From Synaphobranchus kaupii (taxonomy: Eukaryota; Chordata; Actinopteri; Anguilliformes; Synaphobranchidae): a DNA stretch of 64,000 bases. Under the pieces are notes generated by a model. The model did no database searches, was not told the origin of the DNA, and saw only the letters and a program-made list of their open reading frames with translations. Below, piece after piece: positions 1 through 13,476 of this stretch. Where the stretch lies: assembly GCA_029718625.1 (NCBI GenBank), contig CM056376.1:22512701-22576700 (forward strand). The letters are read 5' to 3'. The translations under genes were made by a program, and so were the position numbers. Each line of letters opens with the position of its first letter. The first letter of the stretch is position 1.

Positions 1-3000
1 TATAGACGTTTCCTGGGTGTTTAAGTACCTTACAGTTCATTCTGCGATTCCGAACTCCACTTCCATTTTCCCCTCGTTTGTTTTGCTTCATAAACGTTTT
101 GCTCATCCATTAACTGAGCTCTGAGAGTTCATCACTAAAAGGGTCTGCATCACATATTCCTGCTATCATTTGCCACTACCCAGTGCTCTGTGTATAATTT
201 GGTATTGATCTGGCTTTCATTTAACACCTCCACTATCAATAATAATCCAGCGATGACACGTAATGTATATTAGCCAGGTTCTATAGACAATTACGCTCAG
301 GTGTTGAGTCAAAGGCCCATTAGAATGAGTTACAGTTGCCTATTTAAAACTCACTGTCTGGACAGAACCAGTCATCTCTGTCTTCCCACTGGAGTCGCCC
401 ATTTAGCAAAGAGACACGATATGAATTTAAATGAGGCGTCGTTCATATACGCACATCAACTGGTAAAAGGGCAAAAGTAGATGTCTGAGGAGACATAACA
501 ACGCTGCAGGCCTGCAGGAGTCGTTAAGCGTGACTTTCGGAGTCCCGAGGGTGATCTGCTCATGCCTGGGATTCATTATTCCAGCGTGACAGACGACATC
601 ATGCGTAAGACCGCCTCTTCTTTGGAATACCATGGAACCTTTCCCCTGGTATCCCAGGAGCACCTGTTGTTTAATTGACGTGTGGTCAAACAGAACCCAA
701 CAGCAGCATGATGGGGAGGATTATCCCCAGGTCGGTAAACTGATATTGTAGATAATAGCTATTCTATACACGCATAGCTAGTCTATAATCGCTAATTTGA
801 TCCACATTGCCTTTATTGCTGACATTAATGAGTTTTTTCGAGAGGATTTGCCAGAATGAAGTTAATTTACTGATATTTAATGACATTTCTGAAGTTCAGC
901 TTTCCTTTCCTTTCCTTCTATTTTTCTCATCACACAAAAGGAGACGACTTTGACAAGGAAAATAAAGCAAGTGGCCTCTCGCACGTCTATCAGCAGCTTA
1001 TTTATTCCGGCTGATTCTTCCGTCGTCTCCTGAAGGTCAAAAGAGACCGCGACACGAGAGACGTATGTGTGACGTAAAGCGATTGCGGTTCCCTCGACGG
1101 CGGCCTGTCTTTGAGGGATAAAGTCATGAGTCTAATGTCTCCAAACTCTCCGGGCTCAATTTGCCTGTCTTGGCCCCGGCGCCGCTCATACCTTACCTGT
1201 CAGGGCCTGTCATTCATATCAGCCATCACGCTATTCCCCTGGACCTGCATCGTTTTGGGCGAGTCGGCCTGCCTACGCCTGATGCCTCCTTCCCTTGATC
1301 AGCGGTGTCATTTCTGAGTAGCGCGTTGACTTGGGAATTTACGCAGGGGAATAATACCGTGTAATTAGCCGGCTGTAGCCTCCGGTGTAATGTAATAAAA
1401 AAGAAACAAAATAGCTTCCCCGATCTAAAGTTGTGGGAGAGAGCTGCATGAAAGATGAAAATAAACACCGGCTGTGAAGCATCATTACTTTCCCCTGTCC
1501 GTTGAATGGAGCACTATATGGACAATTTCCATAGTACAGTCTGTCATTCAGATTCTCCCGTCAGTTCTCTCTTTTTTTTTTTTGGTTGCTGTCCCCGTAA
1601 TAAATAGAGCCACCTTGTGTGGAATGGTGAGGTTGGAGGGACCATCACAAAGACTCACATCTGCCTTTCAGGAAGTGGCAACCCACACCCTACCCCCCTT
1701 CCCCTGCGGCCCGCTTGCAGGCTGCGCTTGAGTGGGAGCAGCCATCTCAGGGCGGAAGGCACATCTGAGCGAAACGTGTCCACATCAAGGGCACAATACT
1801 GGCTGACAGCTCTCTGCACCCAGCTTCCTGCTCTGTGGGAACTTAATTTCTCCTGACAATGGTTTGGAGCGGAGAGGTACCCCCTCCCCCCCTCTCCGTT
1901 TGAGGACATAGGCGGTGTGTATGGGGGGGGGGGGGGGCATTGCGAGATTTCAGCGGCGATGACTTTTGCTCCGTACGCACGGGGGGAGGAGGGGTGTGGG
2001 CGTGGCACACCCATGGCAAAGCGATCAATTTTAATCTCTCTCGCTCCCCGTGTAATTAATCAACCAGGTGCTTTATTGTGTTTGGTGTCGACTGCCAGCC
2101 TCCTTGCTTTGCTCTTATGAATGTGGCGCAGTGACAACTAGGTTAAAACATCAACTGAAATTGTAACACCCCCCCTCCCACCCCCCACCCAAAAAAGGAA
2201 AAAACTATCCTGAGTGATAATCAATGAAAACAGAACCCTATCCCACATATAGATTTATTTCCCTTGTGATCACTGGAAGTGTGTTACCCGTAAGGGCGAA
2301 GCGTAGTACATATATTGTCAGCTATGTGATAGACAGAAGTGGGTGGATGTGTGTAATCTCTGTTGGCAATGAACATCTTACAGGCTGGCCGCTGGGGAAT
2401 AAGACGCTATTTATTTCGTCGTAGTGGCTGGACTTTGATTAATTGTGCATACAATTAATTATATTTAAGTTATTTTCATATATTAATGGTGTCTGCAGCT
2501 GCCAGTATTAGTAGTGGCAGGATTGGAAAAAAGCATAACTTTTATAATGTGACTTAAAATGCTCTTTAGTTCTCATATTAGGGCAAAGATGCAATCATTG
2601 TACTTTTAATAACACTGGTGAATGATGACCTTGACCCAACTTTTACACTGAATGTAATATACCCTAGAGGCTTAGTTTTCTTTATTCTTTTTCATTCCTG
2701 CTGTTTTGTGATGATGTTGATAATCACAACTTGTGTTACTAATACTACTTCTGCAACAGCCAAATCTTTGCTCTGCCATCATGAAGTATTGTATTTTTTT
2801 GCGTTGCAGTCTTTCAAGCATTTCATCTTACATCCTCACTGTCTAATTGTTGAAATGTTCAACTTAGTGTCCATGTACAGTATGTGTTATTGTGGCCCTG
2901 TTATCGTACCATGTTACCCTGAAAACTTTACTCAAAATTACTCAATTGGACCGAACTATCAACACACGTTGTCAATTGTCAAATGTTCAAATGCCCAGGC

Positions 3001-3933
3001 CGTAGTTCACAATGTTGCAGGTAATAAAGCTGAATATTTACAGAATAATTACAGTTTAAGTGTGTTGATCATGGGTACTGTGGCAGTGTTTCATCCTGGA
3101 ATCAAAGCAACGACCTTTAGATGACAGGTGCATATATTGTTGAGTACATGTATATGTTGGTAAGTAATAAAAAGTCACTGATGGGTTCTTGGCAACATAA
3201 AATCTGTGTTTTTTTTTTTTTTTTGCAATGACATACACTTGTTTTGGGACATGAATTAATCTGACATTTTAATACACTCCTATCTGAAATTTTTTTTGTC
3301 CTCCAATTCAAATCCTGTCAGAGGTAAGGTCACTTAGCTTCCTCTTGGCTGTATTCTGCTGAATTGTATGTAGACGGCCAGAGGCTGGGTAATTATGGAA
3401 GGAGAGCACATCTGAATTGTGATCACATTTTTTTGTCCAGCTCTGACTCAAAACCATCTCAGCACAATCATGCCAACCCAGAATATCCCGTCTCAACAGC
3501 CTGCCACATTCCTGCAGGTGCAGAGTATGATTTCTTAAAATATATTGACTTACAGGAAGCCTGCACAATGTAAAACCTAGTCGCCCATCATTTAAAAAAA
3601 AGTAAAAGTAAGCTTTTTAAAGACATTACATATGCTATATATTTTTGTGTATTTGACATAGCTTGTAAATCGCTGGCTTATTTAATAACGCATTGTATGA
3701 CTTATGGTGCCCTCTGTATTCTGTGGGTTACTCTAGCCTCTGCTTCCTTTTCAAACTCATCCCTGCAATAATCTTAATATTACTGTTTTATGATGTGATT
3801 GAGTGTCCGCATATAGCACACGATTATGTCAAAACCCAAGGGAACCTTAACTGAGGATCTTAACAGAGGTTTTAGCACAGAAAGCAAGGTCTGAGCTGGA
3901 ATAGGCTAGCTCTGTATTTATTACATATTAGTC

Positions 3934-3967
3934 GTGTGTGTGTGTGTGTGTGTGTGGGGGGGGGGGG
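3934..3967. repeat. (GT)n followed by G-run
   Basis: About eleven GT repeats lead directly into a run of twelve G. Confidence 0.97.
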
Positions 3968-4410
3968 TTATGCTTCAGAGAAAAAGTAAGAATCTGCATT
4001 TGCATGAGGGGTAACCATTTTGTGTTACATCAAAGGTGGCTGTTGGACCTACAACACTACCGTTTTAGTATATGTTTTGAAAAAACATCCAAGTGCTTAA
4101 GGCAGCTTAATAAAATTCTGACCCTTCTCCAGGTCAAGTCTTATAATGTAAACCGAGTGAAGGTTTGTGATCAGTGGACAGACACCAGCAAAGCTAAACG
4201 TGACATGAGAACACATCAGTCTGCAGTACCGGCTATGCGGCACCGACTGAAATCTGTATGCCACAAGTGGCGTACTCTGCTTGTAAACATTCATGAAAGC
4301 CGGCATTGCGTCTAAGGCCGGTGTACCTACAGAAAAGGCTCTAACCTACAGAAAAGGTTTTGGGAGGTTATCGCAAACAAACATAAGTATCCTCTAAAGC
4401 AGGAGTAAAA

Positions 4411-4491
4411 ATGGCGTAAATATTAGGGCTAATTAAGTAAATACAGCCAGAAGTTGGCATGAAAACCAGAAACGGATACGGTCCTTGCTGC
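4411..4491 (+). repeat. Diverged interspersed repeat, copy 1
   Basis: The sequence beginning ATGGCGTAAATATTAGGGCT and continuing AATTAAGTAA to about 4491 matches the reverse complement of 13188-13274, including AAACGGATACGGTCCTTG versus AAACTGATACGGTGCTTG. The class is unknown. Confidence 0.7.
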
Positions 4492-4680
4492 TCTAAAGGC
4501 AGCGGGAATGAATTTGAGATTATTGTGACGTGGGTTGATTTTGGTCAAAGGAATTAGACCTTGACCAACCCTTTTGTTCACTTTCACTGGAATCTCAAAG
4601 TGCATGTGTATTTTACAGCTGTGTGCTGCGCATTCACCCACTCATCTACTGTCAGGTCATTACACATGCATCTGGAAGTT

Positions 4681-5156
4681 TCCTTTTCAAACAAAAAAAT
4701 AAATAAATTTGGTTCCCTACGCGAGGCTTAGCATATCCAATTCCCACCTCAATTTGGCCTGGCCAATAGTCTGTGACCCCAGCCGCGTACATTGTGCAAA
4801 CCCCATTGCCCATCCGGGAGAGTTTAGACATCCACCGTTCTCCTTCAGTGTCACCAGGTGCTTCTGTTCACACCGCAGACTACATCTAAACTTGGCTAGT
4901 GTGGACTCGGTGGAGGGATCTTTCACATGCGTCTTTGACTGGCAGCGGGCACCCATTCGACCAGCAGGGGTCGCTAGATAGCAATGCCCGCGGAACACTA
5001 TCCGACCGAACCCTCCATTCTCAGGGCGACACAATCGGCAATTGCGCATCACCTTGTGGAGCTACCGGCCACAGTCGGCACTGGCACGGTACGGATTCGA
5101 TCCGAGGCCGAGAGGCTCATCCATGCACCATGGTGCCTTAAGCTTCAGCAGCCCTA
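4681..5156 (-). mobile_element. SINE-like unit with B-box-like motif
   Basis: On the minus strand the unit starts near a GCACCATGGTGC palindrome, then has CTCGGATCGAATCCG (B-box-like, about 5093-5107), a GC-rich body, and an AT-rich end (AAATTTATTTATTTTTTTG) near 4690. Eight bases TGGAAGTT flank it (4673-4680 and 5157-5164), possibly a target duplication. It shares the CTCGGAyCGAATCCG motif with 17104-17410. The assignment is tentative. Confidence 0.5.
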
Positions 5157-5562
5157 TGGAAGTTGACATTTTTTTAAAGGATGTAAGCTCCCTGGGACTT
5201 ATGAAGTGAAAGCCGATTTTTTTTGTTTCTCTTTTTCTTTTCTTTTTTGTAGTTGTGTTCTTGTGAATAATATTTGTCAGTGGCAATGGAATAAATCCAC
5301 AAAAGTTGTTTGCACTTTATTCATTCATTTTAAAATCTGTACAGTCTTTTGAATTTGACAAACACGGCGATGATTTAGCTTGCTTTGAGTCACTCTTTGG
5401 GATTTGGTTCTCCTTGAAATGTTCTGCGCTCTTATATCTTACAGCCCACAGTATTTCCTCTCTATATCAATGGCTAAAGTTTTTTGACAAAAAGGAAAGG
5501 GGGTGGCGGGGGGGGGGCTGAATTTGCAACACTGAAGATGTCATGGGAACAATTGGGTAATA

Positions 5563-6109
5563 CACTGCCCGGCCAAAAAAAAAAGTCGCACACTCTAATA
5601 TTTCGTTGGACCGCCTTTAGCTTTGATTACGGCGTGCATTTGTTGTGGCATTGTTTCGACAACCTTATGCAATGTCACAACATTTATTTCCATTCTGAGT
5701 AGCATAGGTTTTTGGCTGAGATCTTATACTGACGACGGGAGAGTCGAACCACTCCGTAAAGTGTTCTCCAGCACATCCCAAAGACTTTCAATGGGGTTAA
5801 GGTCAGGAATCTGGTGGCTAATTATTCATGTGTGAAAATGATTCCTCATGCTCCCTGAACCACTCTTTCACAATTTGAGCCCGATGAATCTTGGCATTGT
5901 CATCCTGGCATATGCCCATTGATGGGATAACCTGGTCATTCAGTACATTCAGGTACTTCGCTGACTTCATTTTATTGCTGCATAATGTTGCTGAGCCTAG
6001 ACCTGACAAACTGAAGCAACCCCAGATCATAACACTGCCTCCAGAGGCTTGTACAGTGGGCACTATGCATGACGGGTGCAATGGCGACTTTTTTTTTGGC
6101 CGGGCAGTG
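5563..6109 (-). mobile_element. Tc1-like transposon, internally deleted
   Basis: This is a 547-bp element between TA dinucleotides (5561-5562 and 6110-6111). It has inverted termini CACTGCCCGGCC / GGCCGGGCAGTG, followed by an A-run and a T-run. The minus strand encodes the C-terminal half of a Tc1-family transposase: [11 protein letters not shown], then the second catalytic Asp region ([10 protein letters not shown]), then an NPIESL-type block with the third acidic residue near 5790-5800, then a C-terminus ending in KGGPTKY near 5600. There is a break between the last two parts, near 5818-5830. The N-terminal DNA-binding half and first Asp are missing, so this copy cannot make an active enzyme. 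Confidence 0.88.
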
Positions 6110-7130
6110 TACTTAATGCTTTATGGGTCTCCAAGTTATTTTTTAGGCATCCACTGCAGGCTGTTGAAGTTTAATAGACCCTGACTTTGTGAAATGAATA
6201 AATCGGTGAAAGTGCAGTTTCCTATTGCGGCTGTAATTTGATACGAGATCTAAGAAATCTCCGACGCGTCTCCCTTGATTTGACAAGCCACAGAAATGAA
6301 GGTGTTCATAATAGCCTAAAATGCACATGGTGACAACGTGTTTCTCTGGCAAACGAGTGAGAAAAATGGATGGGTGGCCCTGTTACTACCGTCCCATGGA
6401 GAACTGTTTTAGCGTAAACACTAGTTGTCAACGTTCCGTACATTATTTTGCCCTTCTGTAGTGTCCAGGCATGTCCCTTTGTCACTTATTGTGCCATATA
6501 CCATTTTTTTCTTCAGAATTATTATTATTTTTCTAACGTATTTCTTCACATATTTTCACGCATTTTGTTAGTTTCTTAAATTTGGTTATGTGAAAGCAAC
6601 ATAACATAATAAATGTGGTATGAACAGTCACCTGCTAATAGAACTGAATTAAAATACATCTGGCCACTTTATCCATCATCTGTCCGAATACTCATGTGTT
6701 CGAGTAGAGTTTTGCATTCATTGTGATACACACAATGCATTTCTTCCATTTAAAGAGACTGAGGTCTGAGAAATATGCGTATGCAATACAATAAGTCTGA
6801 TGTGAAGCACCACTGCTTGACCTAGAATACGTACTTGCTATTTAGCTTACACCCAACAACATGTGCACTTGCATGAGTCTTCCTTAAAAAAGATTTCATT
6901 TTAATTATTAATACTAATTCTTGCAGGACGTGTTGCAGAGGTAGAAATCTATTTAATATGTAACACATCATTTTTATTTAAAAATAAACCTTGTAAAAAC
7001 CATTGGAAACAACCATGGACCTGAACTGATGACTGAATTATTAACCAAACACAGGTGAGGTAGGGATATGTACAGCTTTTGATTTCAGAAATCTCAGTGC
7101 TTGTATTAATTTGCACACATTATTGCTGTA

Positions 7131-7316
7131 GAGTATTATGGGGGCAATAGTAAAAGGGGTCAATTGTAACACAATTTTTTGTTACAATTGCCCCCAACCC
7201 TGAACACATGAAACTAGCTAGCTTGCTGGATAGAATCTCAGCTCTAGCTTGTTTCAGATTGGTGCAATTTTATGGTGTTGCAATTGCCCCCTGTTACAAT
7301 TGCCCCCAGAATACTC
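7131..7316. mobile_element. 186-bp MITE with TA flanks
   Basis: Inverted ends GAGTATTATGGGGGCAA / TTGCCCCCAGAATACTC differ at one position and are flanked by TA (7129-7130 and 7317-7318). The internal GTTACAATTGCCCCC motif is repeated in both orientations, three to four times in all. TA flanks suggest a Tc1/mariner-type origin, but there is no coding remnant. Confidence 0.75.
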
Positions 7317-10265
7317 TACACCACGCTAATTTAAATACCAGATATACATTTATCCCTGTGGGCCATGCACAGTTCTTTCTTTAACCTCGAGCAGTATTGT
7401 TTCAGTAGATTTAAAACAAACAGAATTTGTTTTAATACTGTAGTTCATAACATGTCATTTTAAATAAAAGCAAAATGACGCATCTGATGCATGATGCAAG
7501 GAAACACTGTGATGATATGTTCAGCTATGACATTATGTTGGCAATGCAAGGCGTGACCAAATACAGGTTTGTACAACATGGTAAATCAGTTGCATTTTCT
7601 ATGTGCTGTACTTTTATGTGATGCACTATTAAATATGGAAACACATTGCTGCTAATATGAATGTACAAGTTTCACACATTGCATGGTCTTATTAGTTTAG
7701 AGGAGAGCTATGACTGAGAAACATCACACTAGAACATAGTTGATGTATGATTACCATGTCTGCTGTGGTATTTAATTTGACTTATTTTACTGTAATTTTG
7801 TAACATGTAATTTTACTTTTTTTATAAAATATTCATTATTGAGTTGAATGTGAGGGTGCTTGAGATTTAATTCTGCACATTTCCAGAGCCAGGCATACGC
7901 TCAAAAAAGATCCACCGTCTACCATGTTGATGAACACTGAGGAATGTAACCTATCACCTCTGAAGGGGTAACTAGTTACCGCAGCACAGGATCACTAACT
8001 TTTGACAGACTGATATAACTTAAACTTAAGGGTATGAGTGAAACTGGACAGGCACAGCAACTACTTTACATCCCAATAGTACAGAAACAAAATAATTAAC
8101 ATGGACCAAATAAAAGAAGATCACAGCTCAGTAAAAAAAAATCGCAGAAGTTTATCCATATCAGTGCAACATGTTTATCCCCTCAGAAGATAAATGCATT
8201 TAATACAGATCACACACTATGCTTTTCCCATCGGACAGCAGCGCACGCGGCTGCTCCTCCCCTTTGCTGTCCAGAAGGACAAACAACAACGTAAGATTCA
8301 CAGTCCAGTCAACAAAAGTGCTTACCACTGAAAAGGACAAAAAATATTACGATATGAAAGATCCAAGACTAGAGTGTCTGGCTGACCAATGTCAAGCCAT
8401 GAACAGGCTCATTGCTACACAACACCACGTGGTGCAGACAATACAGCGGATGTGTATAAAAATGAGACTGACAGTTTTTATGGTTTTGAAATATAACTTT
8501 ACAGGGCACTGTATAGACCTTTTCAATTATGGATCAATTTTTCTTTTATATAATGCATTGAATTTAAAGGTCGTACTAATAGGCTACTATATTTTTCTCC
8601 TTCCAATACATTGATTGGCACCTAATCCTAATGTCCATCATTGTTGCCCAGCCTAGAAATAGACTTTGGTTTGCTGAAGAAAACAAATGCAGTTGAATTT
8701 AATTGTAGCCTAAATCAAAGCTGAGGGAAATAATTGAATCGAGATATTTATGTTTGGCTTGCCAACTAATGATCATGGTATTGCTCTGCACTGTCGCGCA
8801 GCATTTACTGCACCAGGTGCTGAGCTATAGTGAACCGCTTGCCAGCCAACCGCCTGGTCTCCGTTTACTGATGCTCGTTAGAGAGGTAGTGGGGGAGCTC
8901 TATACTACTACTACAACCAACCGGCCAATGAGGTGGTAGCGGGGCGGAGAGCAGGCTGGTATGTTACTACAGTACTGCAGGCAGCTGTGGAAGCATCTTA
9001 TATTAGCTATAAGCATTTCGCTCAGTTAGTCAATGGATTATACCGTTTCTGTTCAAGTGCAACATCAGCTGACGGTGTTTCCAACCCACTTATACCAGGG
9101 TTACAGTTTGGAGTTACAGGTACATTTTATTTATGCATTCTTTATGTGTGGCGTAATGTTAACATTTCCCATCTTTTCTGTTGTTCTGGAGCGAAGTAAC
9201 CCCTTCTCTCAAACTCTGCTGTAAACAGGGCTACTGTAAAGCAGTGTTACGGAAGATGCTTTCTCTGTGCTTTGGATTGAGATTAGGATGTCCGTTCGTG
9301 TCTCTCCCGTATCAGCGCCTTTTAGGACAGTGCGTGGATGTGTAGCCTACCCTGTACACAAATGAGCTTAGTACAAATCAACCTTGTCTATCCCATTGAC
9401 TGTTTTGATACACTGTTGAGAGGCAGTTGATGCGTTATTTCTCACAGCAGGATCAATAAGGAGAAAGTGCGTGTCCGAGGTGACTGCTCAAAGCATTGTG
9501 TTGAAATAATGGGTTGTTTCAGTTTGCAGCGGCTTTCTTCGTGCCCAATCAGTGCCAGCACTGGACGAATAGCTAAATATATTTGTGCATCATACCACAC
9601 TGTCCGCAAATGTATTAGGCACTTTCAGGAGAGATTGCGCTGCTGGAAGTTTGAGTATATGGGTCGGTAAAACTGGCGCAATCATTCCGTTCTTTCGAAA
9701 TTACCAAGGTAAAGCTTGTGACATCTGCATTGAACATAGTTTTTTCCTGCGCTGAAGCAACACATGATACATGTGTTAATTTTGTCCGCCTAAAATACAG
9801 TAGCTACTGTAGCTAGACGCCCTACCTTGCTTTATTGGTTTAGTCAAATATTTTAAATACAGCCAGTTGCGTATCATAATGATAGAATGGAGCTGCAAGA
9901 AATATTCTAGATTTGAATTCCATGTATAATTTATCGTAGTAATTTATGCAGCTGTTAGTGTGTCTTTGCTCTTCTCTATAATATCTACTGTTTTAGCTTT
10001 GACTGCTACCAGGTTTACCAGCATGTTTGCTCAAACAGTCGGGTATGCTGTAGCAACTCTCGTCGGTATGCCTGCATTAGTCTACTCTGCACGCAATAAT
10101 AACAGATGTCTCTTTTATTGCAAATAAGACAATCTGAGTTGTGTCTATATTACATTTCAGGCTCCCTGAATAATTATCTTTAAAAATAATTAAAACATAT
10201 TGAGGAAATAGAAGCATTTGAGTTCAGGCCAGCAAGACTAAACATTATGAAGTAAAGTTTTTTTG

Positions 10266-10267
<2 letters not shown>

Positions 10268-10343
<76 letters not shown>
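10268..10343. repeat. (TG)n microsatellite
   Basis: An uninterrupted TG run of about 75 bases. Confidence 0.99.
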
Positions 10344-10346
<3 letters not shown>

Positions 10347-12790
10347 GAACAACTATTGGCCAGCTGAAAACCTGTATTAGCTTTCATAAATACATTTCTT
10401 TACGTGAATGCATTGTTTCACCTTTACTTGTCATGTGTTGTTGCATGCATTGCTGTCAACTTACAATGGAAAATTAGTTTTGAATTGAAGTAAACACATT
10501 TGAAGGATTGTTTTCCAGGTGCTACTGAGTTTGAAATCATCTTTGAGCCCAACACTATTAGCATTAGAAGTTTCCTTCCTCCTGGTCTCTTGAGTGTGGC
10601 ACTTAAGGTGTCTGCTGGTGCAAAAGGTATCTGCTGTTTTTTTATGCCAGATATCAAGGCTTTTTTTAAAAGGATGTAACTGGCTCTTTACATGTATCTG
10701 TGTACAGGGTGTAAGGGAGTTAGCCTACATAAAAACATAAAATATTACTTACTTAGGCAATTTACTGTACACAATTTATTATGGCTCAAAGAGATGCTTC
10801 TACTTGCCATACCCAAAAATAACATTTCAGTCATTGGTTTTGGACAATTAAAATAAAATCTTAACATCATTTCTTAATAATAACATCAAACAGGCTGGGT
10901 GCTGTGGTGCATGCATTTTCTAAATCAAGGTTAAAATCCACTGTAGGTAGCAGTTTGAATCAAGTAATTTGGACTAGTTTGCACTGGAATTACCACTGCC
11001 ATGCTACTGCATGTCAGCACATTTGTTTTAGCATAGAGAAAATGCACCCCTTGGCTGCTTGAAAGATTATTCACAGTTTACTTGGCATTTTGAGGGTTGA
11101 GGTACAGAACATTCTGCTGTCCTATTAAAAAACGAATTGCTGTATTTCCTCAATCATCACTAAAAATGAAACTTGTAGACATTAAACTTTTGTATACTGT
11201 AATTACTAAGACTGTTTTATAATTTATAATAATCTTTGAATAAATAACTGTAAATTCAATACTCATGTGGCCATTCTTTTTAATCAAATTGTCATCTGAA
11301 ACATTTTGATGTACCTGTCTGTGAAGAAATTGTTTGAAATATTTATATACAGTCTGATAGAAATATTGCTGAACCCAACCCATCTTACCGATTGACAGTT
11401 TGCAGTTTTCTGATTATATGACAAAATTATTTGTGAAGTGCTTAACGAAAGTGAAATTTTAAGATAGAATATTCTACTGCCATTCATTCCACCTGCTTTA
11501 TTAAAAATATCTGATAGATCATACATGAAGATAATACATCAGAATAAATTGAAACATGTTCTATTTTTTGTAAGCCTTGGATTATTTGTGGTTTTGCATT
11601 AAAGGCAGTCAATATTGTTTTATCATAACCTAGCCTCATCAACAGCATGACATTTGCAAAGAACGCGTGATATGAGTTATTGAAGCACTGTTTACTTGTA
11701 CTTTCAAGGCTGTATGGAGAAACAACTCTTTTATTTCTTGTAAGATATGTTTTATGAATGAGGATGCACGACCCTTGCAGTCACCCTGGTGTTTTTGGTA
11801 AATCAATGCAGGGGGAAAGGAATTCCTGAGATGAAAAGTTCAATTTGACTCTTCTCATTCATAATGGATGCCTCATAGCCAAAGCCTTTTCTGTACGTGC
11901 TGTGAGGCGGGGGGGGGGGGGCTTTTCTTTTTCAGTTTTTCATTCAGTCTGTTTGCTCTCTGTTTTTATTTTCCACAAGATCAAAGCACTCATTAATATA
12001 GATCAGCCAAAGCCCGGATAAGAGGTTGAATTGCACTCGTTCTCAGTGGAAAGACTTGCAGTACAAGCCACAAGGTGGCTCATTGGCCTGTTTGTGCACT
12101 ATCAGGTTTTGCATCTTGGTCAGATTCCATTTTTAATACTGCTGTCTCTGCCATTCTGTCTCCGCCTCTTGAGTCTTTTATTTGCCTTCACTGCCATTTC
12201 ACTAGAAAGTTATTTGGTCTCTGGAGGAAGGAGAGCCTGTCTATCCTTACTGATGGAAATAGGGTGTTTTCATCACGTCTAAAATTATTCAGGCCTACTG
12301 TTATTGATGGTGTACATTTTACGGAAAGAACAGGTGTTAATTGCTGCTGTGAGAATTGGTACGCTTCCTTGAAATAATAACAAATTAGACTACAGTATAT
12401 TATCATCACTTTGTGTTTTGTTAAGGGAATTACACTTGATTTTATGTGAATTTAATGTCTGTCTATGCTAATGTTACAGCCTGAATACTTGTAAAATTTA
12501 AGAAAAAACTGAAAATGTTTTAAAGGAATCAACACCTTCCAATTCCATTTCCCAGTGAAATTGCAGCTTTTTTCCCTTGTTTGGTGCAACTAGACAGGAT
12601 TGATACATATCCTCTTTGGTGTCTTTACATCCAGCAGAGGCACAGTGGCAATTTGCACAACATGCCACTCTAACCCACACATCATAATTGCTGTGAAACT
12701 CTGTACCTGCGCCTAGATTCAACACATTTTCAACTCTTTGGATTTCCTAATCATTTTTTTCCTATGGGAAATGCCACAGGAAAACACTAA

Positions 12791-12973
12791 GGGCCTGATT
12801 TACTAAGATTTACTTACCCTTAGCATGTGCAAACCAATTTAGCACACGCAAAACAACTAACATGACAAATGATTGATCATGGTGTTTGTTTTGCCCCAAT
12901 CATTGGTTGTGTTATTAGTTTTGCGTGTCCTAAACGCTTTTGCACCCGCTAAACGTCTTAGCAAATCAGGACC
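12791..12973. mobile_element. MITE with GGGCCTGATTT ends, copy 1
   Basis: The ends GGGCCTGATTTACTAAGA and, complemented, GGTCCTGATTTGCTAAGA are flanked by TAA (12788-12790) and TGA (12974-12976), a likely 3-bp duplication with one change. The body contains TTAGCATGTGCAAA and GTTTTGCGTGT motifs repeated in both orientations. The three-base target fits a Harbinger-like MITE. It is the same family as 26246-26410. Confidence 0.72.
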
Positions 12974-13187
12974 TGAATAGGCTGTCCTCTTTTTAAAGCT
13001 GGGTTACGTGGTGTATTGACTCAAAACTGAACACTCGCCATGCTACTGTTAGTTGTAAATTAGATTTTGTAATTACCTTAAATAAGTAGTATCTACATTA
13101 GTGTCATTAATCTAAAAAGTAAATACAGCCAATGTAACTACCAGGCACGGTGGATAAATCTCAGAGGAATGCAGCAGTCAATACCAG

Positions 13188-13274
13188 AGGTGGGAAACAA
13201 GCACCGTATCAGTTTCTGCTTTTCAGGCCAAATTCAGGCCTTAATTACTTAATTAGCCCTAACATTTACGCCAT
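13188..13274 (-). repeat. Diverged interspersed repeat, copy 2
   Basis: This is the inverted counterpart of 4411-4491. The outer end here is CAGAGGTGGGAAACAAGCAC, a form often seen at the ends of fish DNA elements, but a matching second terminus was not found. Confidence 0.65.
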
Positions 13275-13435
13275 CTGACATTTTAGCTACATACAAGACT
13301 GTTCTTATGTCCCTATATTAAATATTTTACTGTGATCTAATCTATGAGTGAATGAGTATTGGTGTATACAGCAATACCAGGGAAATTGGTGGAAACAAAA
13401 ACCTGCATACACAACGGCCCTCCAGGAACAGAATG

Positions 13436-13455
13436 CCCCCCCCCCCCCCCCCCCC
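13436..13455. repeat. 20-base poly-C run
   Basis: A run of 20 C just upstream of the 34-bp minisatellite, followed by A and four more C. Confidence 0.95.
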
Positions 13456-13476
13456 ACCCCTTTTTTAAAATCTGTA

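Larger units (their letters stand above)
1..4672. other. Non-coding flank without recognised gene
   Basis: No gene is recognised. The longest open frame (168 codons at 2618-3124, plus) has low-complexity composition and no similarity I can see. Present are a GC-rich patch around 1650-2040 with G- and C-runs, a (TG)n plus G-run at 3934-3967, and a diverged interspersed repeat at 4411-4491. Confidence 0.6.
5165..12787. other. Non-coding flank with two small DNA transposons
   Basis: Apart from the Tc1-like remnant at 5563-6109, the MITE at 7131-7316 and a long (TG)n run, this is AT-rich sequence without a recognisable gene. A 131-codon frame at 8219-8614 contains a stretch, LECLADQCQAMNRLIATQ, that could be a coiled-coil remnant of a transposon-associated protein, but I cannot assign it. 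The block near 8890-9125 is discussed as a weak promoter candidate. Confidence 0.5.

Noticed and set aside
2618..3124. 168-codon open frame on the plus strand
   Set aside because: Its composition is that of AT-rich non-coding DNA, there is no recognisable domain, and no promoter or splice context. It is likely a chance frame.
8219..8614. 131-codon frame with a possible coiled-coil segment
   Set aside because: The segment around LECLADQCQAMNRLI may be a transposon protein remnant, but there is no diagnostic motif, so I did not call a gene.
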